From the NCBI RefSeq assembly GCF_016907755.1, contig NZ_JAFBCN010000001.1:1-64000 (forward strand): a DNA stretch of 64,000 nucleotides, read 5' to 3'. The stretch is from Cellulosimicrobium cellulans (lineage in GTDB: Bacteria > Actinomycetota > Actinomycetes > Actinomycetales > Cellulomonadaceae). Within the stretch, counting starts at the first letter, position 1, and every line of letters begins with the position of its first letter. The position numbers were made by a program, and so were the translations under genes. Below the pieces are notes generated by a model. The model did not search any database. It was not told the DNA's origin and worked only from the letters and a program-made list of their open reading frames with translations. Below, piece after piece: positions 8,114-16,114 of this stretch.

Positions 8114-8965
8114 TCACCGTCGCGGACGCATGAGCGGCGGGTCGAGGACGGCGGGCACGCTCGCCGGGGCGTCGTCCGGGTCCGCCGTCGAGCCAGGGGT
8201 CGCCCCCCGGGCCGGGCCGGTCGTGGGGAGAGATCCCGGGTCCGGCGCGGCGCGGTAGAGGGCCGCGGGGCGGCCGGTGCCGCCCGACGTCGTGCGGCCG
8301 GTGTCGGCGAGGAAGCCGGGGGTGGTCGTCGCCTTGCGGGAGAAGTTGCGCGGGTCGAGGCGCACGCCCCACACCGCCTCGTAGACGCGCCGCAGGTCCG
8401 CGACGGTGAACTCCGGCGGGCAGAACGCCGTCGCGAGCGCCGAGTACTCGAGCTTGGCGCGGGCGCGCTCGACGCCGTCGGCGAGGATCCGCGCGTGGTC
8501 GAACGCGAGGCCGGTGCCCGACGGCGCCCGGTCGCCCGACGCCGTCGGCCCGCCCGGTGCCGCCGCGAGCAGGGTCTCGACGGGGTGCCAGGCCGCTCCC
8601 CCGGCGTCGGACCCGGCGTGCACGACGCCGAACTCGGGCGCGAGCAGGAGGTAGGCGACCGAGAGGACCGGCCCGCGCGGGTCGCGGTCGAGCGGCCCGT
8701 AGGTGCGGAGCTGCTCGAGATGGCCGGGCGGGCGGACGCCGGTCTCCTCCGCGAGCTCGCGCCGGGCCGCCCGAGCGAGACCTTCGTCCGGCAGCACGAA
8801 CCCGCCCGGGAGCGCGAGCGCGCCGCGGAACGGCTCGATGCCGCGCTCGACGAGCAGCACGTGCAGGGCATCGTCGCGGACCGTGAGCGCGACGACGTCG
8901 ACGGTGACGGGCAGGAGCGCGGCGGTCGGCGGGACGTCGGGGGTCGGGCTGACGGACGGGGTCAT
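8114..8965 (-). CDS. NrtR-like Nudix-domain transcriptional regulator
   Basis: A 283-residue protein combining a Nudix domain with a C-terminal winged helix, the architecture of NrtR, which controls NAD metabolism genes in response to ADP-ribose-type ligands. The Nudix box is complete (GFVLPDEGLARAARRELAEE then TGV, about residues 50-75), so pyrophosphohydrolase activity may be retained, unlike in some NrtR members. The winged helix (FTVADLRRVYEAVWGVRLDP, then NFSRK and GRPAALYR) spans about residues 185-235. It is divergent from the SPFH/NAD-kinase-like operon, and two near-identical palindromic sites lie between them. ATG 8965 is chosen; an ATG at 9010 would add 15 residues but would run through operator 1. 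The C-terminus is a low-complexity tail. Confidence 0.85.
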   Translation of the reverse strand: MTPSVSPTPDVPPTAALLPVTVDVVALTVRDDALHVLLVERGIEPFRGALALPGGFVLPDEGLARAARRELAEETGVRPPGHLEQLRTYGPLDRDPRGPVLSVAYLLLAPEFGVVHAGSDAGGAAWHPVETLLAAAPGGPTASGDRAPSGTGLAFDHARILADGVERARAKLEYSALATAFCPPEFTVADLRRVYEAVWGVRLDPRNFSRKATTTPGFLADTGRTTSGGTGRPAALYRAAPDPGSLPTTGPARGATPGSTADPDDAPASVPAVLDPPLMRPRR

Positions 8966-8982
8966 GCGGCCATCGTCGCACA

Positions 8983-9005
8983 TTAGCGTCAGGTTGACGA
9001 GAATG
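8983..9005. promoter_or_regulatory. NrtR-like operator 1
   Basis: Contains the inverted repeat CGTC-N5-GACG (CGTCAGGTTGACG). It overlaps the -35 element of the SPFH promoter and abuts TAATGT (8980-8985), a likely -10 of the regulator gene. Matches operator 2 at 19 of 23 positions. Confidence 0.65.
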
Positions 9006-9022
9006 GCCAAGAGGTCTAGCGT
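8994..9022 (+). promoter_or_regulatory. Promoter of the SPFH/NAD-kinase-like operon
   Basis: TTGACG (8994-8999), a 17-nt spacer and TAGCGT (9017-9022). Operator 1 covers the -35 and operator 2 begins 2 nt after the -10, a layout expected for repression. Confidence 0.65.
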
Positions 9023-9024
9023 CG

Positions 9025-9047
9025 TTATCGTCAGAACGACGAGAATG
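9025..9047. promoter_or_regulatory. NrtR-like operator 2
   Basis: Contains TCGTC-N5-GACGA, a direct repeat of operator 1 offset by exactly 42 bp (four helical turns). It covers the expected transcription start of the SPFH operon. Confidence 0.65.
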
Positions 9048-9060
9048 AACGGAGACCACC

Positions 9061-10131
9061 ATGGCCACCATCCGCACCTACCCGTGGACGCGGCACTTCC
9101 TCGGGAGCCCCACCGGGCACGTCGTGCACCTGCGCCGCGGGCGCGTCGCGCACGAGGGCGTCGGCCAGGCGTTCTGGTTCCGCCCGACGACGTCGGTCCT
9201 CTCGGAGGTCCCCGTCGACGACCAGGAGCTGCCCGTCTTCTTCCACGCCGTGACCGCCGACCACCAGGACGTCACCGTCCAGGCCGGGGTCACCTACCGG
9301 TTCGCCGACCCCGTGACCGTCTCGCAGCGCCTCGACTTCGCCGTCGACCCCCGCAGCGGCGAGTCGAGCACCGCGGGACGCGACCAGGTGACGAGCATCG
9401 TCGGGCGGCTCGCGCAGAGCCGGGCCGCCGACGCGCTCGCCGAGATGCCCCTCGCCGACGCGCTCACGGCCGGCGTGCCACGCGTGCGCGACGTGCTCGC
9501 CGACGCCCTGACCACGGACCCTCGCCTCACGGCGACGGGCATCGTCGTCATCGGCGTCCAGGTGCTCGCCGTCCGGCCCGAGAAGGACGTCGAGCGCGCG
9601 CTCCAGACGCCGGCGCGCGAGCAGGTGCAGGCCGAGGCCGACCGCGCGACGTACGAGCGCCGGGCCCTCGCCGTCGAGCGCGAGCGCGCGATCGCCGAGA
9701 ACGAGCTGGCGAGCAAGATCGAGCTCGCGACCCGCCGCGAGCGCCTCGTCGCCCAGGACGGCGCGAACGCCCGGCGCGAGGCCGAGGAGAAGGCCGCCGC
9801 CGCGCTCGTCGACGCCCGCGCGACCGCCGAGCGCGCGCGGCTCGCGACCGACGCGCAGGCCGAGCAGGTGCGCGTCGTCGGCGCCGCCGAGGCCGCGGCC
9901 GAGCAGGCACGCATGGACGTCTGGGCGAGCGCCGGGCAGGGCACGCTGCTCGCGCTCGCGGTCCGCGAGGCGGCCGGCTCGCTCCCCGACGTCCAGAACC
10001 TCACCATCACGCCCGACCTCCTGACGGGGGTGCTCGGCTCGCTGCTGGGCGGCGTGCTCGGTGGTCCCGACGGCGGACCGGACGGCACGAGGTCGGGCAC
10101 GGCGTCGGGGACCACCGGGAAGGCGGCCTGA
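9061..10131 (+). CDS. SPFH/Band-7 domain protein without membrane anchor
   Basis: A 356-residue SPFH/prohibitin-like protein. The SPFH core occupies about residues 10-180 (for example VHLRRGRVAHEGVGQAFWF and a VTVQAGVTYRF strand). It is followed by a long charged helix (about 185-290, rich in Ala, Glu and Arg) typical of oligomerising coiled coils. The C-terminus is Gly-rich. Most SPFH proteins begin with a transmembrane or hairpin segment; none is visible here, so it may be cytosolic or peripheral. GGAG lies 7 nt before ATG. The next gene starts 2 nt after the stop and the upstream regulator is divergent, so this is the first gene of an NrtR-like-controlled operon. Function is unknown. Confidence 0.85.
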   Translation: MATIRTYPWTRHFLGSPTGHVVHLRRGRVAHEGVGQAFWFRPTTSVLSEVPVDDQELPVFFHAVTADHQDVTVQAGVTYRFADPVTVSQRLDFAVDPRSGESSTAGRDQVTSIVGRLAQSRAADALAEMPLADALTAGVPRVRDVLADALTTDPRLTATGIVVIGVQVLAVRPEKDVERALQTPAREQVQAEADRATYERRALAVERERAIAENELASKIELATRRERLVAQDGANARREAEEKAAAALVDARATAERARLATDAQAEQVRVVGAAEAAAEQARMDVWASAGQGTLLALAVREAAGSLPDVQNLTITPDLLTGVLGSLLGGVLGGPDGGPDGTRSGTASGTTGKAA

Positions 10132-10133
10132 CG

Positions 10134-11051
10134 GTGCTGCGCCGACGCGCCGTCGTCGTGCACCGCCGCACGGAGCTCGACGACCTGCTGGACCGGCACG
10201 GGACCCGCGGCCAGGCGGAGTTCTTCCTCCGCTCGCGCGGCCGGTCGCTCACCGAGGTCCAGGCGCGGCACGACGCGCTCGGCGCGGCGCGCGACGCCGT
10301 CGTGGCCGCCCTCCCCGCGGGCTGGGCGCGCGCGGACGTCGAGCGCGCCGACCTGTCGCGGTTCCTCCTCGCGCCGGAGGACGTCGTGGTCGTCGTCGGG
10401 CAGGACGGCCTCGTCGCGAACGTCGCGAAGTACCTGCGCGGGCAGCCCGTGCTGGGCGTGGACCCCGAGCCCGGGGTGAACCCCGGGGTGCTCGTTCGGC
10501 ACTCCGTCGGCGCCGCGACGACCCTCCTCCGCGGTCTCGGGGGCGATGCCCCCGCGGGCGCTCCCGACCCCACGGCGGTCCTGCCCGTCGACGCGCTCAC
10601 CATGGTTCGCGCCGACCTCGACGACGGGCAGCACCTCACGGCGCTCAACGAGGTGTTCGTCGGTCACCCGAGCCACCAGAGCGCGCGCTACACGCTGCGG
10701 TGCGCGGCGGGCGAGGAGCGGCAGTCGTCGTCGGGCGTGCTCGTCGCGACCGGCACCGGCGCGACGGGCTGGTGGGCCTCGCTCGCGCACGACCGCGGCG
10801 GCCGCCCGGCGCCGGGGCGCACCGAGCACCGGCTCGGCTGGTTCGTGCGCGAGGCGTGGCCCTCGCCGGCGACGGGCGTCACGCTCACGGAGGGCGTCGT
10901 CGAGGACGGTACGGACGTCGCGCTCACCGTCGCGTCGGACCGTCTCGTCGTGTTCGGCGACGGCGTGGAGGACGACCGCCTCGTCGCCGCCTGGGGCCAG
11001 ACCGTCACGGTCCGCACCGCCGGCTCGCCCCTGCGGCTCGTCCGCCCCTGA
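10134..11051 (+). CDS. NAD kinase-like protein with altered GGDG motif
   Basis: A 305-residue protein with the outline of ATP-NAD kinases. VVVVGQDGLVANVAKYL (Gly89-Gln90-Asp91-Gly92) replaces the usual GGDGT/S; LNEVFVG (Asn172-Glu173) matches the conserved NE motif; and SSGVLVATGTGATGWW (about 198-213) corresponds to the GDGxxxSTPTGSTAY loop. The catalytic Asp is kept, but the Gly-to-Gln change and the divergent loop suggest another substrate or a binding-only role. GTG 10134 starts 2 nt after the SPFH stop, so translation is likely coupled. Co-location with a Nudix NAD-type regulator supports a role in nicotinamide nucleotide chemistry. Confidence 0.75.
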   Translation: MLRRRAVVVHRRTELDDLLDRHGTRGQAEFFLRSRGRSLTEVQARHDALGAARDAVVAALPAGWARADVERADLSRFLLAPEDVVVVVGQDGLVANVAKYLRGQPVLGVDPEPGVNPGVLVRHSVGAATTLLRGLGGDAPAGAPDPTAVLPVDALTMVRADLDDGQHLTALNEVFVGHPSHQSARYTLRCAAGEERQSSSGVLVATGTGATGWWASLAHDRGGRPAPGRTEHRLGWFVREAWPSPATGVTLTEGVVEDGTDVALTVASDRLVVFGDGVEDDRLVAAWGQTVTVRTAGSPLRLVRP

Positions 11052-11202
11052 CCGCCGGGTGCCCGATTTCACCCGGGTGATCCGCCCGGGCGACGAGGGT
11101 CCGTGGGTAGCATCGCTGCGGTCATGGGCCCCCCATGACGTCCCCCTCCCGCGGGCCTGGCCTGCGGGGACGCCGACCCCCGAGCCTGCCGAGGTCCCTG
11201 CC

Positions 11203-11847
11203 ATGAGCGCGCCCATCGCCTTCACCGACAACGTCCGCGACCTGTCGAACGCGGGCGGCTACCAGTTCGAGTTCCGGTGCGAGCGGTGCGGCAACGGGTA
11301 CCGGTCGGCGTACCAGGCGGACCTCGTGGCGAAGGGCAGCAGCCTCGTCCAGGCCGCGGGCCGGTTCTTCGGCGGCAAGGTCGCCGACCTGTCGTACGCG
11401 GCCGGCTCGTGGGCCGCCGACCGGCAGACCAACTCGTCCGCGAAGGACAAGGCGCTCGACGCCGCCGTCGGCGAGGTGCGCGACGCGTTCCGCCAGTGCC
11501 ACGGGTGCGGCGACTGGACGTGCCACGAGGTCTGCTGGAACGACGCCGTCGGGCAGTGCGTGCGCTGCTCGCCCCAGCAGGCGGAGGAGCTCGCCCAGCT
11601 CCAGGCCGAGGCCCGCCGCTACCAGCTCCAGGAGCAGCTCCGGACGACCGACCTGGTCGGCGGCGCGGACCTGCGGACGCCGGTCGTCACGCAGTGCCCG
11701 TCGTGCGCGGCCAAGGTCGACGGCGGCAGGTTCTGCGGCGAGTGCGGCGAGCGCCTCGCGCAGGTCGCCGCATGCCGCGAGTGCGGTACCGACAACGCCG
11801 CCGGTGCGCGCTTCTGCGCGGAGTGCGGCAGCCCGCAGGCCGCCTGA
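11203..11847 (+). CDS. Multi-zinc-ribbon protein
   Basis: A 214-residue cysteine-rich protein. The N-terminal half has CERCGNGYR (near residue 26), CHGC, CHEVC and CVRC, enough ligands for one or two zinc sites. The C-terminal third has two zinc ribbons, CPSC...CGECG and CREC...CAECG. The middle contains a glycine-rich, possibly amphipathic stretch (AGRFFGGKVADLSYAAGSWAA) and a Gln/Glu-rich helix. Such ribbons are common adaptors. It lies about 150 nt after the NAD-kinase-like gene; it may belong to that locus or have its own promoter (TAGCAT near 11107-11112). Homologues of the N-terminal part exist as unnamed proteins, and no activity can be assigned. Confidence 0.75.
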   Translation: MSAPIAFTDNVRDLSNAGGYQFEFRCERCGNGYRSAYQADLVAKGSSLVQAAGRFFGGKVADLSYAAGSWAADRQTNSSAKDKALDAAVGEVRDAFRQCHGCGDWTCHEVCWNDAVGQCVRCSPQQAEELAQLQAEARRYQLQEQLRTTDLVGGADLRTPVVTQCPSCAAKVDGGRFCGECGERLAQVAACRECGTDNAAGARFCAECGSPQAA

Positions 11848-11862
11848 CCACGTCCCGTTACG

Positions 11863-12828
11863 TCAGCCTCGTTTCGGGTCGTCGTCCTGGGAGCGCTCGC
11901 GCGCCTCGCGGTCCCGGCGCGCCCGGCGCGCCCGCAGCACCGCCTCGCGGCGCTCGCCGATGGCGTCGCTCGACAGGCTCGTCAGGTGGTCCTGCGCGCC
12001 GCGCGCCGCGGCGCGTTCCGCCTCGACGCGGGCCCGGTGCTCGGCGGACTGCGGGCGCGTGCGGACGACGCGCGGGTCGATCCGGTACTGGTCGCCGCGC
12101 CGCTCGAGGCGGCGCTGCGCCGCCAGTCGGGCGCGCTCGCGGTGGAACCGCCACGTCCAGGCCCGGCGCAGCGCGACCACGGACCACAGCGCGAACGGGA
12201 CGGCGGCCACGACGAGCCCGGTCCGCCAGCCCGACGGCAGCGCCGTCGACGCCCCGGTGCTCGCGAGCGCCCAGGCGATCCCCACCGGGACCGCGGGCCA
12301 GAACTCGCGGAAGTCCAGGTTCCACCCGCAGGCGTAGAAGCGCACGAGCGTGTCCGTGAGCCGCGTGCGCCGCTGCGGCTGGAGCGACATCGCCACCGGC
12401 CCCGGCACGGGCGGGCCGAGCGTCGTGCCGGGAGCGACGTGGCTCGTGAAGGACAGCCGGTCGCCGCGGTACGACGGCCGCAGCGCCCGCCCGGCGTACA
12501 CGAAGGACAGCGCCGCGAGCGGCCAGATCGCGCACGACAGGTACCAGGCGACCGGCCCGGCGAGCACGACGACGATCGGCGCGACGACGGCGAGCCGGCC
12601 CAGCACGGCGCCGGGCGAGACCACGAGCTCGGCCCACGGCTCCTGGTCCGCGGGCGGCTCGAACAGCCCGTACGCCGCGACCGCGAGGTACAGGCCGACG
12701 ACGAACAGCCCGATCGCCGTCCACACCAGCCCGATCGCGAGGTAGCCGACCGGGCGCAGCAGCAGCGCCGCCGTCCCCGGGGGCGTCGCGTCGCGCGCGG
12801 TCCGCGGGTCGGGCGTCGAGCGCGTCAC
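11863..12828 (-). CDS. Membrane protein translationally coupled to oligopeptidase B
   Basis: A 321-residue protein starting at GTG 12828, whose start overlaps the peptidase stop (GTGA). Hydrophobic segments near residues 22-50, 70-100 and 170-215 suggest about four helices. The C-terminal 110 residues are soluble and extremely Arg/Glu-rich (for example RRLERRGDQYRIDPRVVRTR). I do not recognise a named domain. The coupling suggests the two products are needed in similar amounts, but no peptidase motif is visible here. Confidence 0.7.
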   Translation of the reverse strand: MTRSTPDPRTARDATPPGTAALLLRPVGYLAIGLVWTAIGLFVVGLYLAVAAYGLFEPPADQEPWAELVVSPGAVLGRLAVVAPIVVVLAGPVAWYLSCAIWPLAALSFVYAGRALRPSYRGDRLSFTSHVAPGTTLGPPVPGPVAMSLQPQRRTRLTDTLVRFYACGWNLDFREFWPAVPVGIAWALASTGASTALPSGWRTGLVVAAVPFALWSVVALRRAWTWRFHRERARLAAQRRLERRGDQYRIDPRVVRTRPQSAEHRARVEAERAAARGAQDHLTSLSSDAIGERREAVLRARRARRDREARERSQDDDPKRG

Positions 12829-15200
12829 CGCCCCGCGAGCCCGAGCACGTCGAGGACCCACGCGTCCTCGTACGCGACCTCGCGCCAGCCCTCGTACCGG
12901 CCCGAGACGCCGCCGTGCCCGGCGTGCATCTCGATCTTGAGCAGCGCGGGGGCCCCGGCGGCGCGCAGGCGCGCGACCCACTTGGCCGGCTCGACGTACA
13001 GCACGCGCGTGTCGTGGAGCGACGTCACGGCGAGGATCCGCGGGTAGCGGGCCGCGTCGTCGGGCACGTTCTCGTACGGGGTGTACGTGCGCATGTACCG
13101 GTAGACCTCGGGGTCGTGCAGGGGGTCGCCCCACTCGTCCCACTCGACGACGGTCAGCGGCAGGGACGGGTCGAGGATCGACGTGAGCGCGTCGACGAAC
13201 GGCACCTGCGCGAGCACGCCCGCGAACAGCTCGGGCGCGAGGTTGGTCACCGCGCCCATGAGCAGCCCGCCCGCCGAGCCGCCCTGTGCGACGAGGCGCT
13301 CCGGGGTCGTCCAGCCCGCGTCGACGAGGTGGCGCGCGACCGCGACGAAGTCGGTGAACGTGTTCCGCTTGGTGAGCGTCTTGCCCTCGTCGTACCAGCG
13401 GCGCCCCATCTCGCCCCCGCCGCGCACGTGCGCGACGGCGAACACGACCCCGCGGTCCAGCAGCGACAGGCGCGAGACGGAGAAGCCCGGGTCGATGCTG
13501 ATCTCGTACGACCCGTAGCCGTAGAGCAGCAGCGGCGCGGGCTCGGCGCCCGTGCCCGTCGCGTCGAGCCCGACGGCGTCGCGCCGCCACACGAGCGAGA
13601 CCGGCACCTGCGTCCCGTCCTCGGCCGTGGCCCACTCGCGGCGCTGCACGTAGTCCGCGGCGTCGTACCCGCCGAGCACGGGCTGCTGCTTGAGCAGCGT
13701 GAGCTCGTCGGTCTCGACACGCAGGTCGTAGACCGTCGACGGCGTGACGAAGCTCGCGTAGGACAGGCGCACGTTCGGCTGGTCCCACTCGGGGTTCCCG
13801 GCGAGCGCGGCGGTGTACAGCGGCTCGTCGAACGGCACCTCGTGCACGTGCCAGCGGTCGGCCGGGGGCGCCGGCGTGTCCCCGGTCCGGATCGGGGTCG
13901 GCAGGCCGGCGGGGCGCGGCGGCTCGGCCGACGCGAGGTCGATCACCCCGACCCGCGACAACGCGTCCCGCCGGTAGGAGACGACGAGGTGCGAGGCGAA
14001 GGCGTCGACCCCTTCCAGCCGGGTCTCGGGATCGTGCGGCACGACGACGGTCGCGTCGCTCGGGCCGGCCGGCCCGCCGGCGGACGCACCGCCGTCGGGC
14101 ACCCGGGTCACGACGAGCTCGAAGTTCTCCGCACCGTCGTTGTGCAGCACGAGCAGCACGTCGCGCTGCTCCCCCGCCGAACCCGACGTTGCTGTCGTCC
14201 CCCCGGCCTTTCCGCCATCTTCGTCGTGCTCGACCGCAGGGAACCACGTGCTCGGCAGGACGGCGTGCTCGACCGTGTACTCGACGCCCTCTCGGCGGGG
14301 CCACACGACCTGCGGCTCGGCGGTCGGGTCGGCGGCGTCGATCAGCCAGGTCTCCGACGTGATCTTCGAGCCGACGTCGATCTGCACGAACCGCTGCGAG
14401 CGCGAGACGCCCACACCGACCCAGTAGCGCTCGTCGGGCTCCTCGAAGACGACGACGTCCTGCGTCGCCGGGGTGCCCACCTCGTGGCGCCACACGCGCC
14501 AGGGCCGCCACGCGTCGTCGACCGTCGGGTAGAAGACGTACCGCCCGTCCGGGGAGAAGACGGCGCCGGGGAACGTCCCGGGGACCTCGTCGACGAGGTC
14601 CGTGCCCGTGTCGAGGTCGCGGATCCGCAAGGTGTACCGCTCGTCGCCGACGACGTCGACCGCGTACGCGAGCCGCGTCCCGTCGACGGACACGTCGAAC
14701 GCCCCGAGCGAGAAGAAGTCGTGGCCCTCGGCCTCCACGTTGTCGTCGAGCAGCACCTGCTCGCCCGGCACGGGCACGCCCGGCTCCAGCACGGGCGGCA
14801 CCCAGGACGACGGCGCGTCGCTGCCCAGGCTCGCGTCGATCGGCGCGCGCGCCCGGATCGGGTACTGCGAGCCCTCGACCGTGCGCGCGTAGTACCAGTG
14901 CGCACCCTGCCGCACGGGCACGGACAGGTCGGTCTCGAGCGTGCGCGCCTTGATCTCCTCGAAGATCCGCTCGCGCAGCGGCTCGAGGTGCGCGAACCGC
15001 TGCTCGGTGTACGCGTTCTCGGCCTCCAGGTGGGCGACGACCTCGGGCGACTCCTTGTCCCGCAGCCACTCGTAGTCGTCCTCCACGGTCTCCCCGTGGT
15101 GCGTGCGCGGCGCCGGGCGGCGGGGCGCGACGGGCGCCTGCGGCTCCTCCCGCTCCGCGGGGGTCGGCGGCGTGGCGGTCTGCGTGAGGTCGTCAGGCAT
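12825..15200 (-). CDS. ptrB: Oligopeptidase B (prolyl oligopeptidase family, S9A)
   Basis: A 791-residue cytosolic serine peptidase expected to cut short peptides after basic residues. The N-terminal beta-propeller starts with the family sequence HHGETVEDDYEWLRDKESPEV (about residues 38-58, written in part). The catalytic domain has the nucleophile elbow GGSAGGL (Ser near 642), the Asp-loop AVTSLHDTRVLYVEPAKW, and the His-loop MHAGHGGVSGR at the C-terminus. No signal peptide is present. TACCCT (15207-15212) lies 6 nt before ATG 15200, indicating leaderless translation. It is divergent from the MerR gene with only 73 bp between the starts, and is followed by a coupled membrane protein. Confidence 0.9.
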   Translation of the reverse strand: MPDDLTQTATPPTPAEREEPQAPVAPRRPAPRTHHGETVEDDYEWLRDKESPEVVAHLEAENAYTEQRFAHLEPLRERIFEEIKARTLETDLSVPVRQGAHWYYARTVEGSQYPIRARAPIDASLGSDAPSSWVPPVLEPGVPVPGEQVLLDDNVEAEGHDFFSLGAFDVSVDGTRLAYAVDVVGDERYTLRIRDLDTGTDLVDEVPGTFPGAVFSPDGRYVFYPTVDDAWRPWRVWRHEVGTPATQDVVVFEEPDERYWVGVGVSRSQRFVQIDVGSKITSETWLIDAADPTAEPQVVWPRREGVEYTVEHAVLPSTWFPAVEHDEDGGKAGGTTATSGSAGEQRDVLLVLHNDGAENFELVVTRVPDGGASAGGPAGPSDATVVVPHDPETRLEGVDAFASHLVVSYRRDALSRVGVIDLASAEPPRPAGLPTPIRTGDTPAPPADRWHVHEVPFDEPLYTAALAGNPEWDQPNVRLSYASFVTPSTVYDLRVETDELTLLKQQPVLGGYDAADYVQRREWATAEDGTQVPVSLVWRRDAVGLDATGTGAEPAPLLLYGYGSYEISIDPGFSVSRLSLLDRGVVFAVAHVRGGGEMGRRWYDEGKTLTKRNTFTDFVAVARHLVDAGWTTPERLVAQGGSAGGLLMGAVTNLAPELFAGVLAQVPFVDALTSILDPSLPLTVVEWDEWGDPLHDPEVYRYMRTYTPYENVPDDAARYPRILAVTSLHDTRVLYVEPAKWVARLRAAGAPALLKIEMHAGHGGVSGRYEGWREVAYEDAWVLDVLGLAGR

Positions 15201-15206
15201 CTGGCC

Positions 15207-15212
15207 AGGGTA
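15207..15212 (-). promoter_or_regulatory. -10 element of oligopeptidase B gene (leaderless)
   Basis: TACCCT on the minus strand, 6 nt before ATG 15200. Confidence 0.6.
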
Positions 15213-15261
15213 GTGCCGCCCGACGGCGCGCGGTCGCCGTGGCGCGTCCCGCACCGGTCGT

Positions 15262-15267
15262 TACGCT
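15262..15267 (+). promoter_or_regulatory. -10 element of MerR/GyrI-like gene (leaderless)
   Basis: TACGCT, 6 nt before GTG 15274; no recognisable -35. Confidence 0.55.
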
Positions 15268-15273
15268 CGACGC

Positions 15274-16110
15274 GTGACGGAGGAGCAGGGGGCGCGCCGG
15301 ACGACGACGTCGCTCACGAGCGGCGAGATGGTGCGCGCGTCGGGGCTGTCCATCAAGGCGCTGCGGCTCTACGACGCGAACGGGCTGCTCGTCCCGGCCC
15401 GCGTCGACGCCCGCACGGGGTACCGCGCCTACGCGCCCGAGCAGGTGGAGCGGGGCCGCGCCCTGGCGCTGCTGCGCCGGATCGACGTGCCGCTCGCGCG
15501 CGTCCCCGAGGTGCTCGACGCCGACCCGCGCGACGTGCGCGACGTCCTCCTCGGGTGGTGGGACGAGCAGCAGCGGTCGCTCGCGGAGCAGCGCGCGACC
15601 GCCGAGGAGCTCGCGCGCCGGCTCGCCGTGCGGCGCGGGGAGCCCGAGGTCCGGTGGCGCGACGTCCCGGCGTGCACGGTCGCGACGATCACCTCGTCCA
15701 CGACCCAGACCGACCTCGTCCCCACGTTCAGCGCCGACCTGCTGACGATCCGCGCGCACCTCGCCGCCGCGGGCGCCGAGGCGGGGGCCGCGCACTGGGT
15801 GGTCTACCACTCGCCCGTCGGCCGCGACGTCCCCGGGCGCGTCGAGGCCTGCGTCCCGTACCGCGGGGCGGTCGTCCCGGCCGGGCCGGTCGTGCTCCGC
15901 GAGGACCCGGCCCGCACGGAGGCGTACGTCGAGGTGCCGTCGCGCGACTGCCGGTTCCCGCAGATCGTCGGGTACCTCGACGCGCTGCGCGTCGCGACGG
16001 GGCAGCCGCACGCACCGTCCCGCGAGGTGTACGCCGTCCCGTGGTCCGACGAGCCGGACGCCGTCGTCGCGGACGTCGCCCTCGCCGTCGGGCCCGGCCC
16101 CGCGCGCTAG
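15274..16110 (+). CDS. MerR-family regulator with GyrI-like effector domain
   Basis: A 278-residue regulator. The MerR winged helix is at about residues 14-85 (SGEMVRASGLSIKALRLYDA, then GYRAYAPEQVERGRALALLRRIDVPL). A short linker helix leads to a GyrI-like effector-binding domain (about 130-270) with VRWRDVPACTVATITSSTTQ at its start. This architecture is used by multidrug-sensing regulators such as BltR/BmrR types. No efflux gene is adjacent. It is divergent from oligopeptidase B and convergent with the DUF1254 gene (4 nt between stops). GTG 15274 is placed 6 nt after a TACGCT hexamer. Confidence 0.85.
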   Translation: MTEEQGARRTTTSLTSGEMVRASGLSIKALRLYDANGLLVPARVDARTGYRAYAPEQVERGRALALLRRIDVPLARVPEVLDADPRDVRDVLLGWWDEQQRSLAEQRATAEELARRLAVRRGEPEVRWRDVPACTVATITSSTTQTDLVPTFSADLLTIRAHLAAAGAEAGAAHWVVYHSPVGRDVPGRVEACVPYRGAVVPAGPVVLREDPARTEAYVEVPSRDCRFPQIVGYLDALRVATGQPHAPSREVYAVPWSDEPDAVVADVALAVGPGPAR

Positions 16111-16114
16111 CCCG

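Noticed and set aside
11054-11097. Possible hairpins CCGGGTG...CACCCGG after the NAD-kinase-like gene
   Set aside because: Stem of only 7 bp with several alternatives; not strong enough to call a terminator.
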